Shown here in pieces: positions 40,185-48,585 of a DNA stretch of 51,271 nt. Where the stretch lies: the NCBI GenBank assembly GCA_937889535.1, contig CALBZW010000005.1:1-51271 (forward strand), read 5' to 3'. The notes below the pieces were generated by a model. The model had not been told where the DNA came from and did not search any database. It was given only the letters and a program-made list of their open reading frames with translations. How positions within the stretch are numbered: the first letter of the stretch is position 1; each line of letters begins with the position of its first letter. A program made the translations under genes and the position numbers. Source of the stretch: an uncultured Candidatus Saccharibacteria bacterium (GTDB taxonomy: Bacteria > Patescibacteriota > Saccharimonadia > Saccharimonadales > Saccharimonadaceae).

Positions 40185-41098
40185 TTACCCTCCTTAACCT
40201 GGGCTAGAGTTTGCTTGAGCATATTCGCGGATTGTTGCATCTTGATCCCCTCTTGTTCAGCCATTTGGATTTCGAGTCGTCGGATGATACCTCGCCGACC
40301 GATAATGGCAGGAAAACCGGAGTAGATATCGTTGCAATCATCGAGCGATGAAACGGGCATGACGCGTTTTTCGTCATTAAGAATACAGTTTATGAGTTGG
40401 ACGGTACAAGCGCCGATGCCGTAGTGGGTGGCGCCTTTTTTCTGAATAATTTCGTAGGCTTCGTGGCGTACGGCGTCGGTGATTTTCTCGCGTTCACCTG
40501 CCGAGATTAGTCGTTCAATCTTTTCGCCGCCGACATTGGCGCTTGACCAGAGTGTGAATTCACTGTCGCCATGCTCACCGACTTGGTAGGCATGGACGGA
40601 CTTCGGGTGAACACCAAGACGCTCGGCGAGTCTAAATCTAAGCCTGGCAGAATCGAGAATAGTGCCGCTGCCGATGACGCGTTCGCTCGGTAATCCAGAA
40701 TATTGCCAAGTGAGATAACTTAGCGCGTCCATCGGGTTCGCTACGACGATAAAGATGCCACCAAAACCATTTTGCATGACTTGTTCGACGACGCTTTTGG
40801 TGATTTTGGCGTTTTTTTGGAGTAAATCGACGCGGGTTTCTCCAGGTTTCTGATTAGCGCCAGCGGTTAGGACGCAAATATCACAATCCTTAGCCGATTC
40901 GTAACCGCCAGCATGAATCTTTAGCCAACTGGGCGCGACGGCTAGAGCGTCATTCAGGTCCATAGCTTCGCCTTCGGCGTCGGCGGTATCAAGATCGGTT
41001 AAAATTAGTTCGTTGACTGGGGTGCGTTGATTTAATAAAGCAAAAGCGATACTGGCGCCAACGTTGCCAGTGCCCACAATCATTACTTTTCCACTCAT
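40181..41098 (-). CDS. ldh: L-lactate dehydrogenase
   Basis: A 305-residue NAD enzyme. IVGTGNVGASIAFAL binds NAD, AGANQKPGETRVDLL carries the substrate-specificity loop, GSGTILDSARLRFRLAE follows, and the catalytic His is in GEHGDSEF. The specificity position has Gln, as in lactate rather than malate dehydrogenases. It regenerates NAD+ by reducing pyruvate to lactate, in line with the fermentative metabolism known for Saccharibacteria. TATAAT lies 10 nt before ATG. It is co-transcribed with the DUF2207 gene. Confidence 0.93.
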   Translation of the reverse strand: MSGKVMIVGTGNVGASIAFALLNQRTPVNELILTDLDTADAEGEAMDLNDALAVAPSWLKIHAGGYESAKDCDICVLTAGANQKPGETRVDLLQKNAKITKSVVEQVMQNGFGGIFIVVANPMDALSYLTWQYSGLPSERVIGSGTILDSARLRFRLAERLGVHPKSVHAYQVGEHGDSEFTLWSSANVGGEKIERLISAGEREKITDAVRHEAYEIIQKKGATHYGIGACTVQLINCILNDEKRVMPVSSLDDCNDIYSGFPAIIGRRGIIRRLEIQMAEQEGIKMQQSANMLKQTLAQVKEGK

Positions 41099-41148
41099 AT
41101 TACTTATGATTATAGCATATTTTGTGGAGATGGATGTGAGGTTTTATA

Positions 41149-42609
41149 TTATTCTTCGTTGCGTTTCTTGATAATCGGGAATGGTACGGCTTCGCGGCCG
41201 GATACGCCTTCGAGCAGCCAGAAGTTGCGTTCGGAATTACCCCAACCACAGGCGGGTGGCATGCCATACTCGAGCATCTCGACGAAATCCATATCGAGCA
41301 TCTGAGCTTCGTCATCGCCGCTATCACGCATGGCTTGTTGTTCCTCAAATCTAGCGAGCTGATCGAGCGGATCGTTAAGCTCGGAATATCCATTACCCAT
41401 TTCAGTACCGGCAATGATTGGGTGGAACCTTTGGGTGACGAGCGGATTTTCGTCGCTGACTTTAGCAAGTGGGCTTAAGCTTAGCGGTTCCTCGACGAGC
41501 CAGTACGGGCCGGCGGAAGTCTTGCGAATTAGCTTCCAGAGATTATCGAGGAGACGACCGTCACTGACGCCCGGGTCTACTCTAACGCCATTTTCGCGTA
41601 GAATACTAAGCATTTTTTCGCGGTCAGGATTAAAAACATCGACGTCGAACTTGTCGCGGAGTAAATCAGCGTATTTAATGCGTGGCCAGTCTTGGTCGAG
41701 GTTAACTTCGAAACCGCCAACATTGAACTTCAGTGTGCCCCAAGTTTCTTTGGCAACGTATTTAATCATTTCTTCATAAAGCCGCATGCCGTCTTCGTAA
41801 TCTTCATAGGCGGCGTAACTCTCGAAGGCAATATGCTCGGGCAGATGTTCGTCATCAACACCTTCGTTGCGGAATCTTGGACCGATGTCGTAGACTTTTT
41901 CGAAACCGCCACCAAGTAAGCGTTTTAGCGGTAGTTCTTGGCTGATACGGAGATAATAATCACTATCCAATGCGTCCATATGCGTAACAAATGGGTTAGC
42001 ATCAGCTCCACCAGTCGTGGTTTCAAGTACGGGGGTATTAATTTCGATAAAACCATGACTATTCATGAAATCACGTGTGGCTTGCCAGAACTTGCTGCGG
42101 CGGACTAGGCGCTCGCGGACTTCGGGATTGACATTCATATCGACATAGCGACGCCGATAGCGTTCTTCTTTGTTTGTCAGCCCATCGTAGCCTGGTAACG
42201 GCCTTAAACTCTTTGTCAATAATCTGATTTCATTTGCGAAAACGGAAGTCTCACCAGTACTACTTTTGCCGACTTTGCCGGTTGCTTCAATGAAATCTCC
42301 AGTGTCGAGCAGTTTGAGCTGTTTCACTCCAAACATTCCAGGTGTCACCGCGTCGCTCTTTTTCATAAAAATCTGGACTTCGCCGGTATAATCGCGTAAC
42401 TTAACGAAAGCGATTTTACCGAAAGCGCGGATTGCCACAATGCGCCCAGCGATACAAACTTCTTGCCCGTCTTTCTCGGTAAAATGATCTAGAATAGTAG
42501 CGATTTTCGTGTTGCGATGAGACTTGGCAGGATATGGATTGATTCCTAATTCGCGGATTTGACCAAGTTTGCGTAGGCGTTCGTCGCGATAGTCGTTCAG
42601 AGTGGTCAT
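41149..42609 (-). CDS. lysS: Lysyl-tRNA synthetase, class II
   Basis: A 486-residue protein. The N-terminal OB domain (VCIAGRIVAIRAFGKIAFVK, continuing LRDYTGEVQIF) binds the anticodon. The catalytic domain has motif 1 near FMNSHGFIEINTPVL and motif 2 in FRNEGVDDEHLPEHIAFESY. The end PACGWGNSERNFWLLEGVSG takes the place of motif 3 (usually GIGIDRLVM). The motif arginine is still there, but the wording is unusual. It overlaps greA by 4 bases (ATGA) and is translationally coupled. Confidence 0.95.
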   Translation of the reverse strand: MTTLNDYRDERLRKLGQIRELGINPYPAKSHRNTKIATILDHFTEKDGQEVCIAGRIVAIRAFGKIAFVKLRDYTGEVQIFMKKSDAVTPGMFGVKQLKLLDTGDFIEATGKVGKSSTGETSVFANEIRLLTKSLRPLPGYDGLTNKEERYRRRYVDMNVNPEVRERLVRRSKFWQATRDFMNSHGFIEINTPVLETTTGGADANPFVTHMDALDSDYYLRISQELPLKRLLGGGFEKVYDIGPRFRNEGVDDEHLPEHIAFESYAAYEDYEDGMRLYEEMIKYVAKETWGTLKFNVGGFEVNLDQDWPRIKYADLLRDKFDVDVFNPDREKMLSILRENGVRVDPGVSDGRLLDNLWKLIRKTSAGPYWLVEEPLSLSPLAKVSDENPLVTQRFHPIIAGTEMGNGYSELNDPLDQLARFEEQQAMRDSGDDEAQMLDMDFVEMLEYGMPPACGWGNSERNFWLLEGVSGREAVPFPIIKKRNEE

Positions 42610-43049
42610 AGACTTTTAATTTTGACCTTTTTACCATTAAAATCGAATTCTTCGCCGGCTTTGCGTCCCATTAGTTCTTTGCCGATTGGGGATTCGTGCG
42701 AAATTTTACCTTCAAGCGGGTTGGCTTCGACCGGACCGACGATAGTATAGGTGAATTCCTTGCCGCCCATATCAATGACGACAGTTGCGCCCATTGCAAT
42801 AGCGTCGTTCGCACGCGGAGCTTTAATCAAAACAGCATTTTTCAAGATGTCTTCGATTTCGATAATGCGGTTTTCGACATTTTTTTGCTCGGCTCGGGCG
42901 TCGGTGTATTCTTGGTTTTCTGAAAGGTCACCAAAAGCCCGCGCAGTAGCAATTCGCTCGGCAATCGCAGGACGCTGCGCGATTAAATCGGCTAATTCTT
43001 TTTCTAAGTCAGCCTTGCCGGCTGCAGTGAGATTAACTGTCTTTTTCAT
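42606..43049 (-). CDS. greA: Transcription elongation factor GreA
   Basis: A 147-residue protein with an N-terminal coiled coil (about 3-70) that enters the RNA polymerase channel. At its tip is ARAFGDLSENQEYTDARAEQ with the acidic residues that trigger transcript cleavage. The C-terminal domain has TYTIVGPVEANPLEGKISHE and SPIGKELMGRKAGEEFDF. The start is set at ATG 43049 (MKKTVNLTAAGKADL), in keeping with family length. It ends with TGA. First gene of a greA-lysS operon. Confidence 0.95.
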   Translation of the reverse strand: MKKTVNLTAAGKADLEKELADLIAQRPAIAERIATARAFGDLSENQEYTDARAEQKNVENRIIEIEDILKNAVLIKAPRANDAIAMGATVVIDMGGKEFTYTIVGPVEANPLEGKISHESPIGKELMGRKAGEEFDFNGKKVKIKSL

Positions 43050-43106
43050 AACTACTAAGTAGTCTATCATTGATTTTGGTAATTGTAAACCCTTGCACTT
43101 TGTGGA

Positions 43107-44327
43107 TTAAAAGATTTCCGTAAGAGCAACGAGTTTAGTTTCGCCGGTTTTGCGATCGGTGACTTCGGCTTTGCCGTCAGCAAGCGTCTTGTCGCTTACT
43201 ACGACGCGATACGGAATTCCCATGAGTTCGGCGTCGGTAAACTTTTCGCCTGGACGTAAATCGCGATCATCAAACAAGACTTCTTCTTCACGATCGCGGT
43301 ATAGCTCTTCGGCTTTTTTCATACCCTCGTCGCCGATACCAATTAGATAATGCTTATATGGTGCGATGTTTTCTGGCCAAACGAGACCCTTGTCGTCGCA
43401 CATCTTTTCGGCGATTACGCCCATGACGCGCGAGATGCCAATGCCGTAGCAGCCCATGAGAACTGGTTTGCGCTCGCCAGCTTGGTCGGTGAACTCTAGT
43501 CCGAGTGGAGCGGAGAACTTTGTGCCGAGGGTAAAGATATTGCCTACTTCGGCGGCCTTGGTCATTTCGAGTTCGTCACGCTTAACACCAAGGTCGTTCA
43601 TGACTTCGTCGATTAGGACTTCTTCGTTCAAAACGACAGATTTGTCTTTGTTGTAATAAATATTATCTTCGCCGACTTCACAGATAGTTTGGAACTCGTG
43701 GCTATATTTTGAGAAAACGCCGCCACTAGCAAAGGTTTCATAGGTATCATTACCAATGCCGAGACGATCATAGATACGCATGTAGGCTTTTTCGGCTTCA
43801 TGATAAAATTTATCATGGTCTTCGGTAGTAGCACAGAAGCTATACATGTCTTTCATTAGAAATTCGCGACCGCGCATGATGCCAGACTTGGCACGAAGTT
43901 CGTTGCGGAATTTAGTTTGAATCTGGTAGACAGCAAACGGTAAATCTTTGTAGCTTGAGACGTAATTACGTAGCATCTCGGTAAACGGCTCTTCGTGAGT
44001 TGGGCCGAGGCCAAGTTCGCCGCCCGCAGCGAGTTGAGTGCGGAACCAAATATCCATTTTTTCGATATCCCAGCGATCAGTTTTGATCCAAGGTTCTGGG
44101 TTTTGCAGAGTGGACATTAAGCACTCTTCAGCGCCGATATTATTCAGCTCTTCCCGAACGATGGTTTTGATATTATCAAGAACGCGTAGTCCGAGTGGGA
44201 GATAGTCGTAAACTCCGGCTAACTCTTTGTAAATATAGCCAGCACGGCTAAGATATTGGGCTCCACGCGCAGTCTCATCTTTTGGAGCTGAACGCAGAGT
44301 TTTGATAAAACTTTGACTTAAACGCAT
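43107..44327 (-). CDS. proS: Prolyl-tRNA synthetase, short form without editing insertion
   Basis: A 406-residue class II enzyme. The start is ATG 44327 (MRLSQSFIKTLRSAPKDE), with TATACT 12 nt before it. Motif 1 lies near YDYLPLGLRVLDNIKTIVRE, motif 2 in GPTHEEPFTEMLRNYVSSY and KFRNELRAKSGIMRGREFLM, and motif 3 in GCYGIGISRVMGVIAE. The roughly 180-residue INS editing domain found between motifs 2 and 3 in most bacterial ProRS is missing. A short stretch DELEMTKAAEVGNIFTLG remains at that place. Without INS, editing of Ala-tRNA-Pro would need a separate factor. Confidence 0.95.
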   Translation of the reverse strand: MRLSQSFIKTLRSAPKDETARGAQYLSRAGYIYKELAGVYDYLPLGLRVLDNIKTIVREELNNIGAEECLMSTLQNPEPWIKTDRWDIEKMDIWFRTQLAAGGELGLGPTHEEPFTEMLRNYVSSYKDLPFAVYQIQTKFRNELRAKSGIMRGREFLMKDMYSFCATTEDHDKFYHEAEKAYMRIYDRLGIGNDTYETFASGGVFSKYSHEFQTICEVGEDNIYYNKDKSVVLNEEVLIDEVMNDLGVKRDELEMTKAAEVGNIFTLGTKFSAPLGLEFTDQAGERKPVLMGCYGIGISRVMGVIAEKMCDDKGLVWPENIAPYKHYLIGIGDEGMKKAEELYRDREEEVLFDDRDLRPGEKFTDAELMGIPYRVVVSDKTLADGKAEVTDRKTGETKLVALTEIF

Positions 44328-44377
44328 AATACATGCAGTATAGCATGGTCTGTGAGGTTTTGGCAACCCGGGCGCGG

Positions 44378-45211
44378 CTAAATTGCAATATATAATAAGT
44401 AAAATGCGATGCCGTTTGATAGCATGTGCAATAACATGCCGCTCCAAATTGTACCGGTGATTTCTCTAAGTCCGCACAGTACGAGACTGAGTGCAAAAAC
44501 TCCGACGCTGACATTCCACTGACCATGCAAGAAGCCAAATAGCAGTGAAGTGAGTAACATTGCTACTGGGATTTTGAGTTTTTCGCGCAACTTACCATAA
44601 AGCCAGCCGCGCATGATGATTTCTTCGGCGATTGGTGCGATAAAAACGAGTGCGATCATTGCGACGACACGGTCGCCTGTAGTAATGAAATAGCCAAAGC
44701 CGACGTCTTGAGTTTCTTCGGCATTGAACCAAGTAAAAGCCGACATAATACTGGTGAAGATTCCAGAAAGCACGAGGTAAACAACATATGAAACCGGTGC
44801 GAGACCGACGTCGATGACGGTCGGTAAATCTTTTAGTCCGAGCTCTTCGTGAGAAGTAGTAAAATCAGGAAGATTCGTGAATTGCGGTATGGATTGCGAT
44901 TTTTTATTTGATTTTGCATTAGCGCGAGTTTTTAGCTTGTTGATGACTTTTGGCGGCACAATAATAACTAGTATTAACGATAATATATAAGTCAATCCAT
45001 AATAAATACAAGTCCAGAAAGGCTGGCTAAATTTACTGTCAAGGATCCACATCATAGGCAGGCCAATAATATATTGGCTGATAGTCATAGCGACTGCAAC
45101 CCAAATCAGCAGCAGGACGACATACTCAACAGTCTTCCAGTTGATTGCTGGGAGAGATTTTTTGGGAGTTTTAGTTTTTGCGGTTTTTTTGCTATTTTCT
45201 GACATCTTCAT
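44378..45211 (-). CDS. CPBP family intramembrane metalloprotease
   Basis: A 277-residue protein with about seven helices. The signature Glu-Glu is in IAEEIIMRGWLYGKL, followed by the second motif LLFGFLHGQW with His, and a C-terminal block around NGIAFYLLY. CPBP (Abi, Rce1-like) proteins cut peptides within the membrane and can process bacteriocin-like or prenylated substrates. No bacteriocin gene is adjacent. The N-terminus is basic (KKTAKTKTPKKS). It starts 9 nt after rseP, so both membrane proteases share an operon. Confidence 0.85.
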   Translation of the reverse strand: MKMSENSKKTAKTKTPKKSLPAINWKTVEYVVLLLIWVAVAMTISQYIIGLPMMWILDSKFSQPFWTCIYYGLTYILSLILVIIVPPKVINKLKTRANAKSNKKSQSIPQFTNLPDFTTSHEELGLKDLPTVIDVGLAPVSYVVYLVLSGIFTSIMSAFTWFNAEETQDVGFGYFITTGDRVVAMIALVFIAPIAEEIIMRGWLYGKLREKLKIPVAMLLTSLLFGFLHGQWNVSVGVFALSLVLCGLREITGTIWSGMLLHMLSNGIAFYLLYIAI

Positions 45212-45220
45212 GTTTTCCGC

Positions 45221-46438
45221 CTAGAAGAATCTCGTAATATCCAGAATTGAAATTAGTATGATGAGCATAATAAGGATCATGAAAGCGCGAGAAACGATCT
45301 TTTCTTCGGTTTCTTTTGTCAGAGGTTTCTTGCGTAGCTTGTAAATGGCGATCAGGAGCCAGCGTCCACCGTCAAGTGCGGGAATTGGTAGGACATTCAT
45401 GCAGGCTAGTGAAACGGAAATTAGTGCAGCGAGAAAAGCGAGATTGGAGGCGCCGGAGCTAGCAAAGGCGGGGAAAATAATACCGATAATGCCGATTGGT
45501 CCGCTGACGGCGTCACCAGCGGCGGAAATGGCGTTTTGCCCGGCTTCGCGGACGACGCTGTCGCTGCTGAATTGACGTACGGCACCGGAGACTAGATTCC
45601 AGACCATATCGCCAAGACCACGGAAGGTTTCGCCAGTGAGTTGAATCGTCGTTCCGAGACCGACGATCGGTGCTGACCAGCTAGAACGGATAAAAGTTTG
45701 CCCATACGACATCGAAACGCCGAGACTATATTCTGAGCCTTCGGGGTTGAGTTTGGCGGTGAGTTCTTTCTCTTCATCGCCGCTCCTTACAGTATATTTA
45801 ACGCTTTCTCCAGCGTGCTCCTGTCCATAAGTCGTAACGTCGGTCGGGTACATGACATTTTGGTCATCGACTTGGATAATTTGGTCGCCATTATTAAAGC
45901 CGGCTTTTTCGGCGGGCGATCCTTCAATGACATCTATGACACTGACTCCACCACCAATAATTTCAGCGTCGTTTCCGAGGTAAAATTGATGCTCGATAAA
46001 TTGCGGCATACCGGTAAAAGCCAAAATCGTCAGGACAACGAAAGCGACGAGCCAGTTCATAAGAACGCCGCCGAAGAGGATTTTGGTTTTTTGCCAGAAG
46101 CTAGCGGCGCCAAAAGTGCCCTTCCGAGTGTCAGAGTCGGATTCACCGTCCATAGAGCAAAAACCGCCAATGGGAAGCCAGTTGATACTGAAAATCATAT
46201 GTTTTTGTGGCTTTTCCCACTCGGATTTTGGCAGTCGAATCCATTTTTTGACGCCTTTTTTGCCTTTTTGCCAGCTTGGATTGCGTACCCAGGCGATAGC
46301 ACGGGGCGGAAAGCCGATCCCGAATTCTAACACGCGGACGCCGTTTCGACGCGCCATGATGAAATGACCGAATTCATGTGCAACGACAAGAAGCATCAAA
46401 ATGACTAGACCGATGATAATTCCCAAAAGTATATTCAT
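45221..46438 (-). CDS. rseP: Site-2 intramembrane metalloprotease RseP
   Basis: A 405-residue M50 protease. The zinc site HEFGH is in the first helix (LLVVAHEFGHFIMARR), and the second ligand Asp is in NVLPIPALDGGRWLL. A PDZ domain lies between them (GSPAEKAGFNNGDQIIQVDD). It cleaves membrane-bound regulators such as anti-sigma factors and removes signal-peptide remnants. It stands in the classical uppS-(cdsA)-rseP-proS order. The leaderless promoter (TATACT 7 nt before ATG) makes it the first gene of the unit with CPBP. Confidence 0.94.
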   Translation of the reverse strand: MNILLGIIIGLVILMLLVVAHEFGHFIMARRNGVRVLEFGIGFPPRAIAWVRNPSWQKGKKGVKKWIRLPKSEWEKPQKHMIFSINWLPIGGFCSMDGESDSDTRKGTFGAASFWQKTKILFGGVLMNWLVAFVVLTILAFTGMPQFIEHQFYLGNDAEIIGGGVSVIDVIEGSPAEKAGFNNGDQIIQVDDQNVMYPTDVTTYGQEHAGESVKYTVRSGDEEKELTAKLNPEGSEYSLGVSMSYGQTFIRSSWSAPIVGLGTTIQLTGETFRGLGDMVWNLVSGAVRQFSSDSVVREAGQNAISAAGDAVSGPIGIIGIIFPAFASSGASNLAFLAALISVSLACMNVLPIPALDGGRWLLIAIYKLRKKPLTKETEEKIVSRAFMILIMLIILISILDITRFF

Positions 46439-46445
46439 ATATTCC

Positions 46446-46451
46446 AGTATA
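46446..46451 (-). promoter_or_regulatory. -10 box, leaderless start of rseP
   Basis: TATACT on the minus strand with 7 nt to ATG 46438. Confidence 0.55.
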
Positions 46452-46483
46452 ACATACTTTAGTTAAGCTGAAGTCACTTAAGC

Positions 46484-47164
46484 CTATTTTCCGAATCTGC
46501 GTCCGCGGCCATGATACTCTTTGATGGCAGCGCTACAATCTTCGGCCTCAATATCAGGAAAGTTTTTCTCGATGAACCAAAACTCGGAATAAGCAGCGCG
46601 CCAGAGTTGGAAACCGGAAATACGTTCTTCCCCGCTCGTGCGAACGATCAAATCGCAGCCCGGAACTTCGGGATGATAGAGGTATTTGGCAAAGCTCTCT
46701 GGGCTTAATTCGGTCTCTCCAGCTTCGATTGCTCTCGTTGCAGCGTCGGCGATTTCCCATTGCCCGCCATAATTAAAGCAGATGCAAACCGTCATGCCGG
46801 TGTTATGCTTAGTCTTTTCTTCAGCGTTCATCATTTTGGCCCAGAGTTTGGGGTCGACTGGTTCAGGGCGACCCATGATGACGATTTTGATGTTTTCTTT
46901 TTCAAGTTTCTTGGTCAGACTGTCGATCTTATCGCCGGCGAGCTTCATGAGATAGCTTACTTCTTCTTCGGAGCGATCCCAGTTTTCAGTGCTGAAAAGG
47001 TAGAATGAGATATATTCTACCTCGGTATTTTTCAGAGCGTCGATAATTACTTCGACCTTATCGAAGCCGCGCCGATGACCTTCGAGCGTTGGTAGTCCAT
47101 GGCTGCGTGCCCAGCGGCGATTGCCGTCGGCAATGAAACCGATATGTTTTAATTCCTTTGCCAT
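46484..47164 (-). CDS. uppS: Undecaprenyl diphosphate synthase
   Basis: A 226-residue cis-prenyl transferase. The catalytic motif is FIADGNRRWARSHGLP, followed by GHRRGFDKVEVIIDA. YLFSTENWDRSEEEV is the substrate-binding segment, and DLIVRTSGEERISGFQLWRA with YSEFWF completes the pocket. It lengthens farnesyl diphosphate with isopentenyl units into the C55 lipid carrier used by murJ and uppP substrates. It overlaps frr by one base (TAATG). No isoprenoid precursor gene such as dxr is nearby, so the substrate may be imported or made by genes elsewhere. Confidence 0.96.
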   Translation of the reverse strand: MAKELKHIGFIADGNRRWARSHGLPTLEGHRRGFDKVEVIIDALKNTEVEYISFYLFSTENWDRSEEEVSYLMKLAGDKIDSLTKKLEKENIKIVIMGRPEPVDPKLWAKMMNAEEKTKHNTGMTVCICFNYGGQWEIADAATRAIEAGETELSPESFAKYLYHPEVPGCDLIVRTSGEERISGFQLWRAAYSEFWFIEKNFPDIEAEDCSAAIKEYHGRGRRFGK

Positions 47165-47706
47165 TAGATCGCCATAATCTCCGCGGTTTTGTCTTTGAAG
47201 GCGGCGTCAATTTTATCGGTGTAGGTCTTTGTAAGTTCGTCAATAGATTTCTCGGCGCGTTTCTTGGTGTCTTCGGGAAGCTCGGCGGTCTTGAGTTCTT
47301 TGCGGGCGTCTTCACGGACATTGCGAATTGCAACCTTAGCGTCTTCAACCTTGCTGGACGCGGTTTTGACGATTTCTTTCCGGCGTTCTTCGGTCAACGG
47401 TGGAACAGGTACGCGTACGACGTGACCGTCGTCGGACGGATTAAGCCCCAAGGCTTCGTCGCTACGAATCGCGGCAGCGATAGTCTGGATATTCCCGGGG
47501 TCGAACGGAGTAACGACGAGCATAGTAGCGCCAGATGCGGTGATATTGGCAACTTGGTTTAGCGGCATGAACTGACCATAAGCCTCGACCTTGACGTTTG
47601 CTAGCATATCAGGGTGTGCCCGTCCGGTACGAACTTTTTTCATTTCATCATGAAAACGCGTGATAACATTTTCCATAGCGCTGCGATATTCGCTGTCGTC
47701 AAACAT
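47164..47706 (-). CDS. frr: Ribosome recycling factor
   Basis: A 180-residue protein, close to the usual 185. MENVITRFHDEMKKVRTGRA begins the triple-helix domain I. PLNQVANITASGATMLVVTP and FDPGNIQTIAAAIRSDEALG form the beta domain. VPVPPLTEERRKEIVKTASS is the conserved return. It splits 70S ribosomes after termination, together with EF-G. It has a Shine-Dalgarno site (GAGAGGAA) and its own TATAAT about 30 nt upstream. Confidence 0.96.
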   Translation of the reverse strand: MFDDSEYRSAMENVITRFHDEMKKVRTGRAHPDMLANVKVEAYGQFMPLNQVANITASGATMLVVTPFDPGNIQTIAAAIRSDEALGLNPSDDGHVVRVPVPPLTEERRKEIVKTASSKVEDAKVAIRNVREDARKELKTAELPEDTKKRAEKSIDELTKTYTDKIDAAFKDKTAEIMAI

Positions 47707-47744
47707 AGATTCCTCTCGTTAATGATGTTACTATTATAACATAA

Positions 47745-47866
47745 GCCATGAGAGATAGTAGATAATCTTTTTTCGGGGCGGGTGTCCGCGCTCCATCTAA
47801 AGATTTCGCGCTGGACAGCCCCAATCGGGTTAGCCCCTCAAAAAGATATCTACTATCCCCTCGTGC
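47745..47866. repeat. Nested palindromic element between tsf and frr
   Basis: Two arms of about 33 bp (GATAGTAGATAATCTTTTTT-side, and the facing AAAAAGATATCTACTATC side) are complementary with few interruptions. Inside, GGGGC pairs with GCCCC, GTGTCC with GGACA and GCGC with GCGC around an A/T loop. The organisation (long outer arms, G/C-rich inner hairpin) is like the element in der, though the sequences differ. It could act as a terminator after tsf, a mobile element or a structured RNA. It sits where pyrH is found in most bacteria. Confidence 0.65.
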
Positions 47867-47872
47867 CTTATA

Positions 47873-48496
47873 CTATTCAGTAACACCAACTTCAAGACGT
47901 TTGAACTGGCTGACGGTGATGTTTTCACCGGTCTTGGCGACGGCGTTCTTGATGAACTGTGCAACGGTCATGCTGTCATCAAGGATATATGGTTGCTCCA
48001 TGAGGACTTTGTCGCCGAAGGCCTTCTTAATCTGGCCGTCGATGATTTGGTCTTTCATGTTTTCTGGACCCTTGAAGTTCGCTTCAAATTCTTTCTTCTT
48101 TGCCTTTAGCTCGTCTTCAGGGATACTCTCCATGCTGACGTAAATTGGGTTCATGCTTGCGACTTGCATGGCAAGTTTGTGGGCGAGATCCTTGAATTCT
48201 TCGGTCTTCGCAACGAAGCTGGTTTCGCAGTTGACTTCGATAATCGCACCAAGACGACCGTCGTGAACGTAAGTTTCGATAATACCTTCGCGAGTTTCGC
48301 GGTCGCCACGTTTTTCGGCTTTGGTCATGCCTTTTTTGCGCATAGCTTCAAGCGCCTTGTCGAAATCGCCTTTGGCTTCGACGAGGGCGTTTTTGGCATC
48401 GGTCAAGCCAACGCCGGATAATTCTTTGAGTTTTTTGATAAGTTCAATCGAAATCGTCTTGACTTCGTTTGCTTTTTCTTTGAGTTCTTCGCTCAT
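47873..48496 (-). CDS. tsf: Elongation factor Ts
   Basis: A 207-residue protein, short for the family. KKLKELSGVGLTDAKNALVE and FDKALEAMRKKGMTKAEKR form the UBA-like N-terminal domain. EGIIETYVHDGRLGAIIEVN and CETSFVAKTEEFKDLAHKLA form the core that opens EF-Tu, and the end is LEVGVTE. It exchanges GDP for GTP on EF-Tu. It has a strong Shine-Dalgarno site (AAGGAGG). It is the second gene of the rpsB-tsf unit. Confidence 0.96.
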   Translation of the reverse strand: MSEELKEKANEVKTISIELIKKLKELSGVGLTDAKNALVEAKGDFDKALEAMRKKGMTKAEKRGDRETREGIIETYVHDGRLGAIIEVNCETSFVAKTEEFKDLAHKLAMQVASMNPIYVSMESIPEDELKAKKKEFEANFKGPENMKDQIIDGQIKKAFGDKVLMEQPYILDDSMTVAQFIKNAVAKTGENITVSQFKRLEVGVTE

Positions 48497-48585
48497 TTTG
48501 CCTCCTTATTAGTGATTTTTGAGTCTTATCTATCCCCGTTAACTATGGTTTGAACTTGTACGCCGTGTACAAGTTGCATTATACC

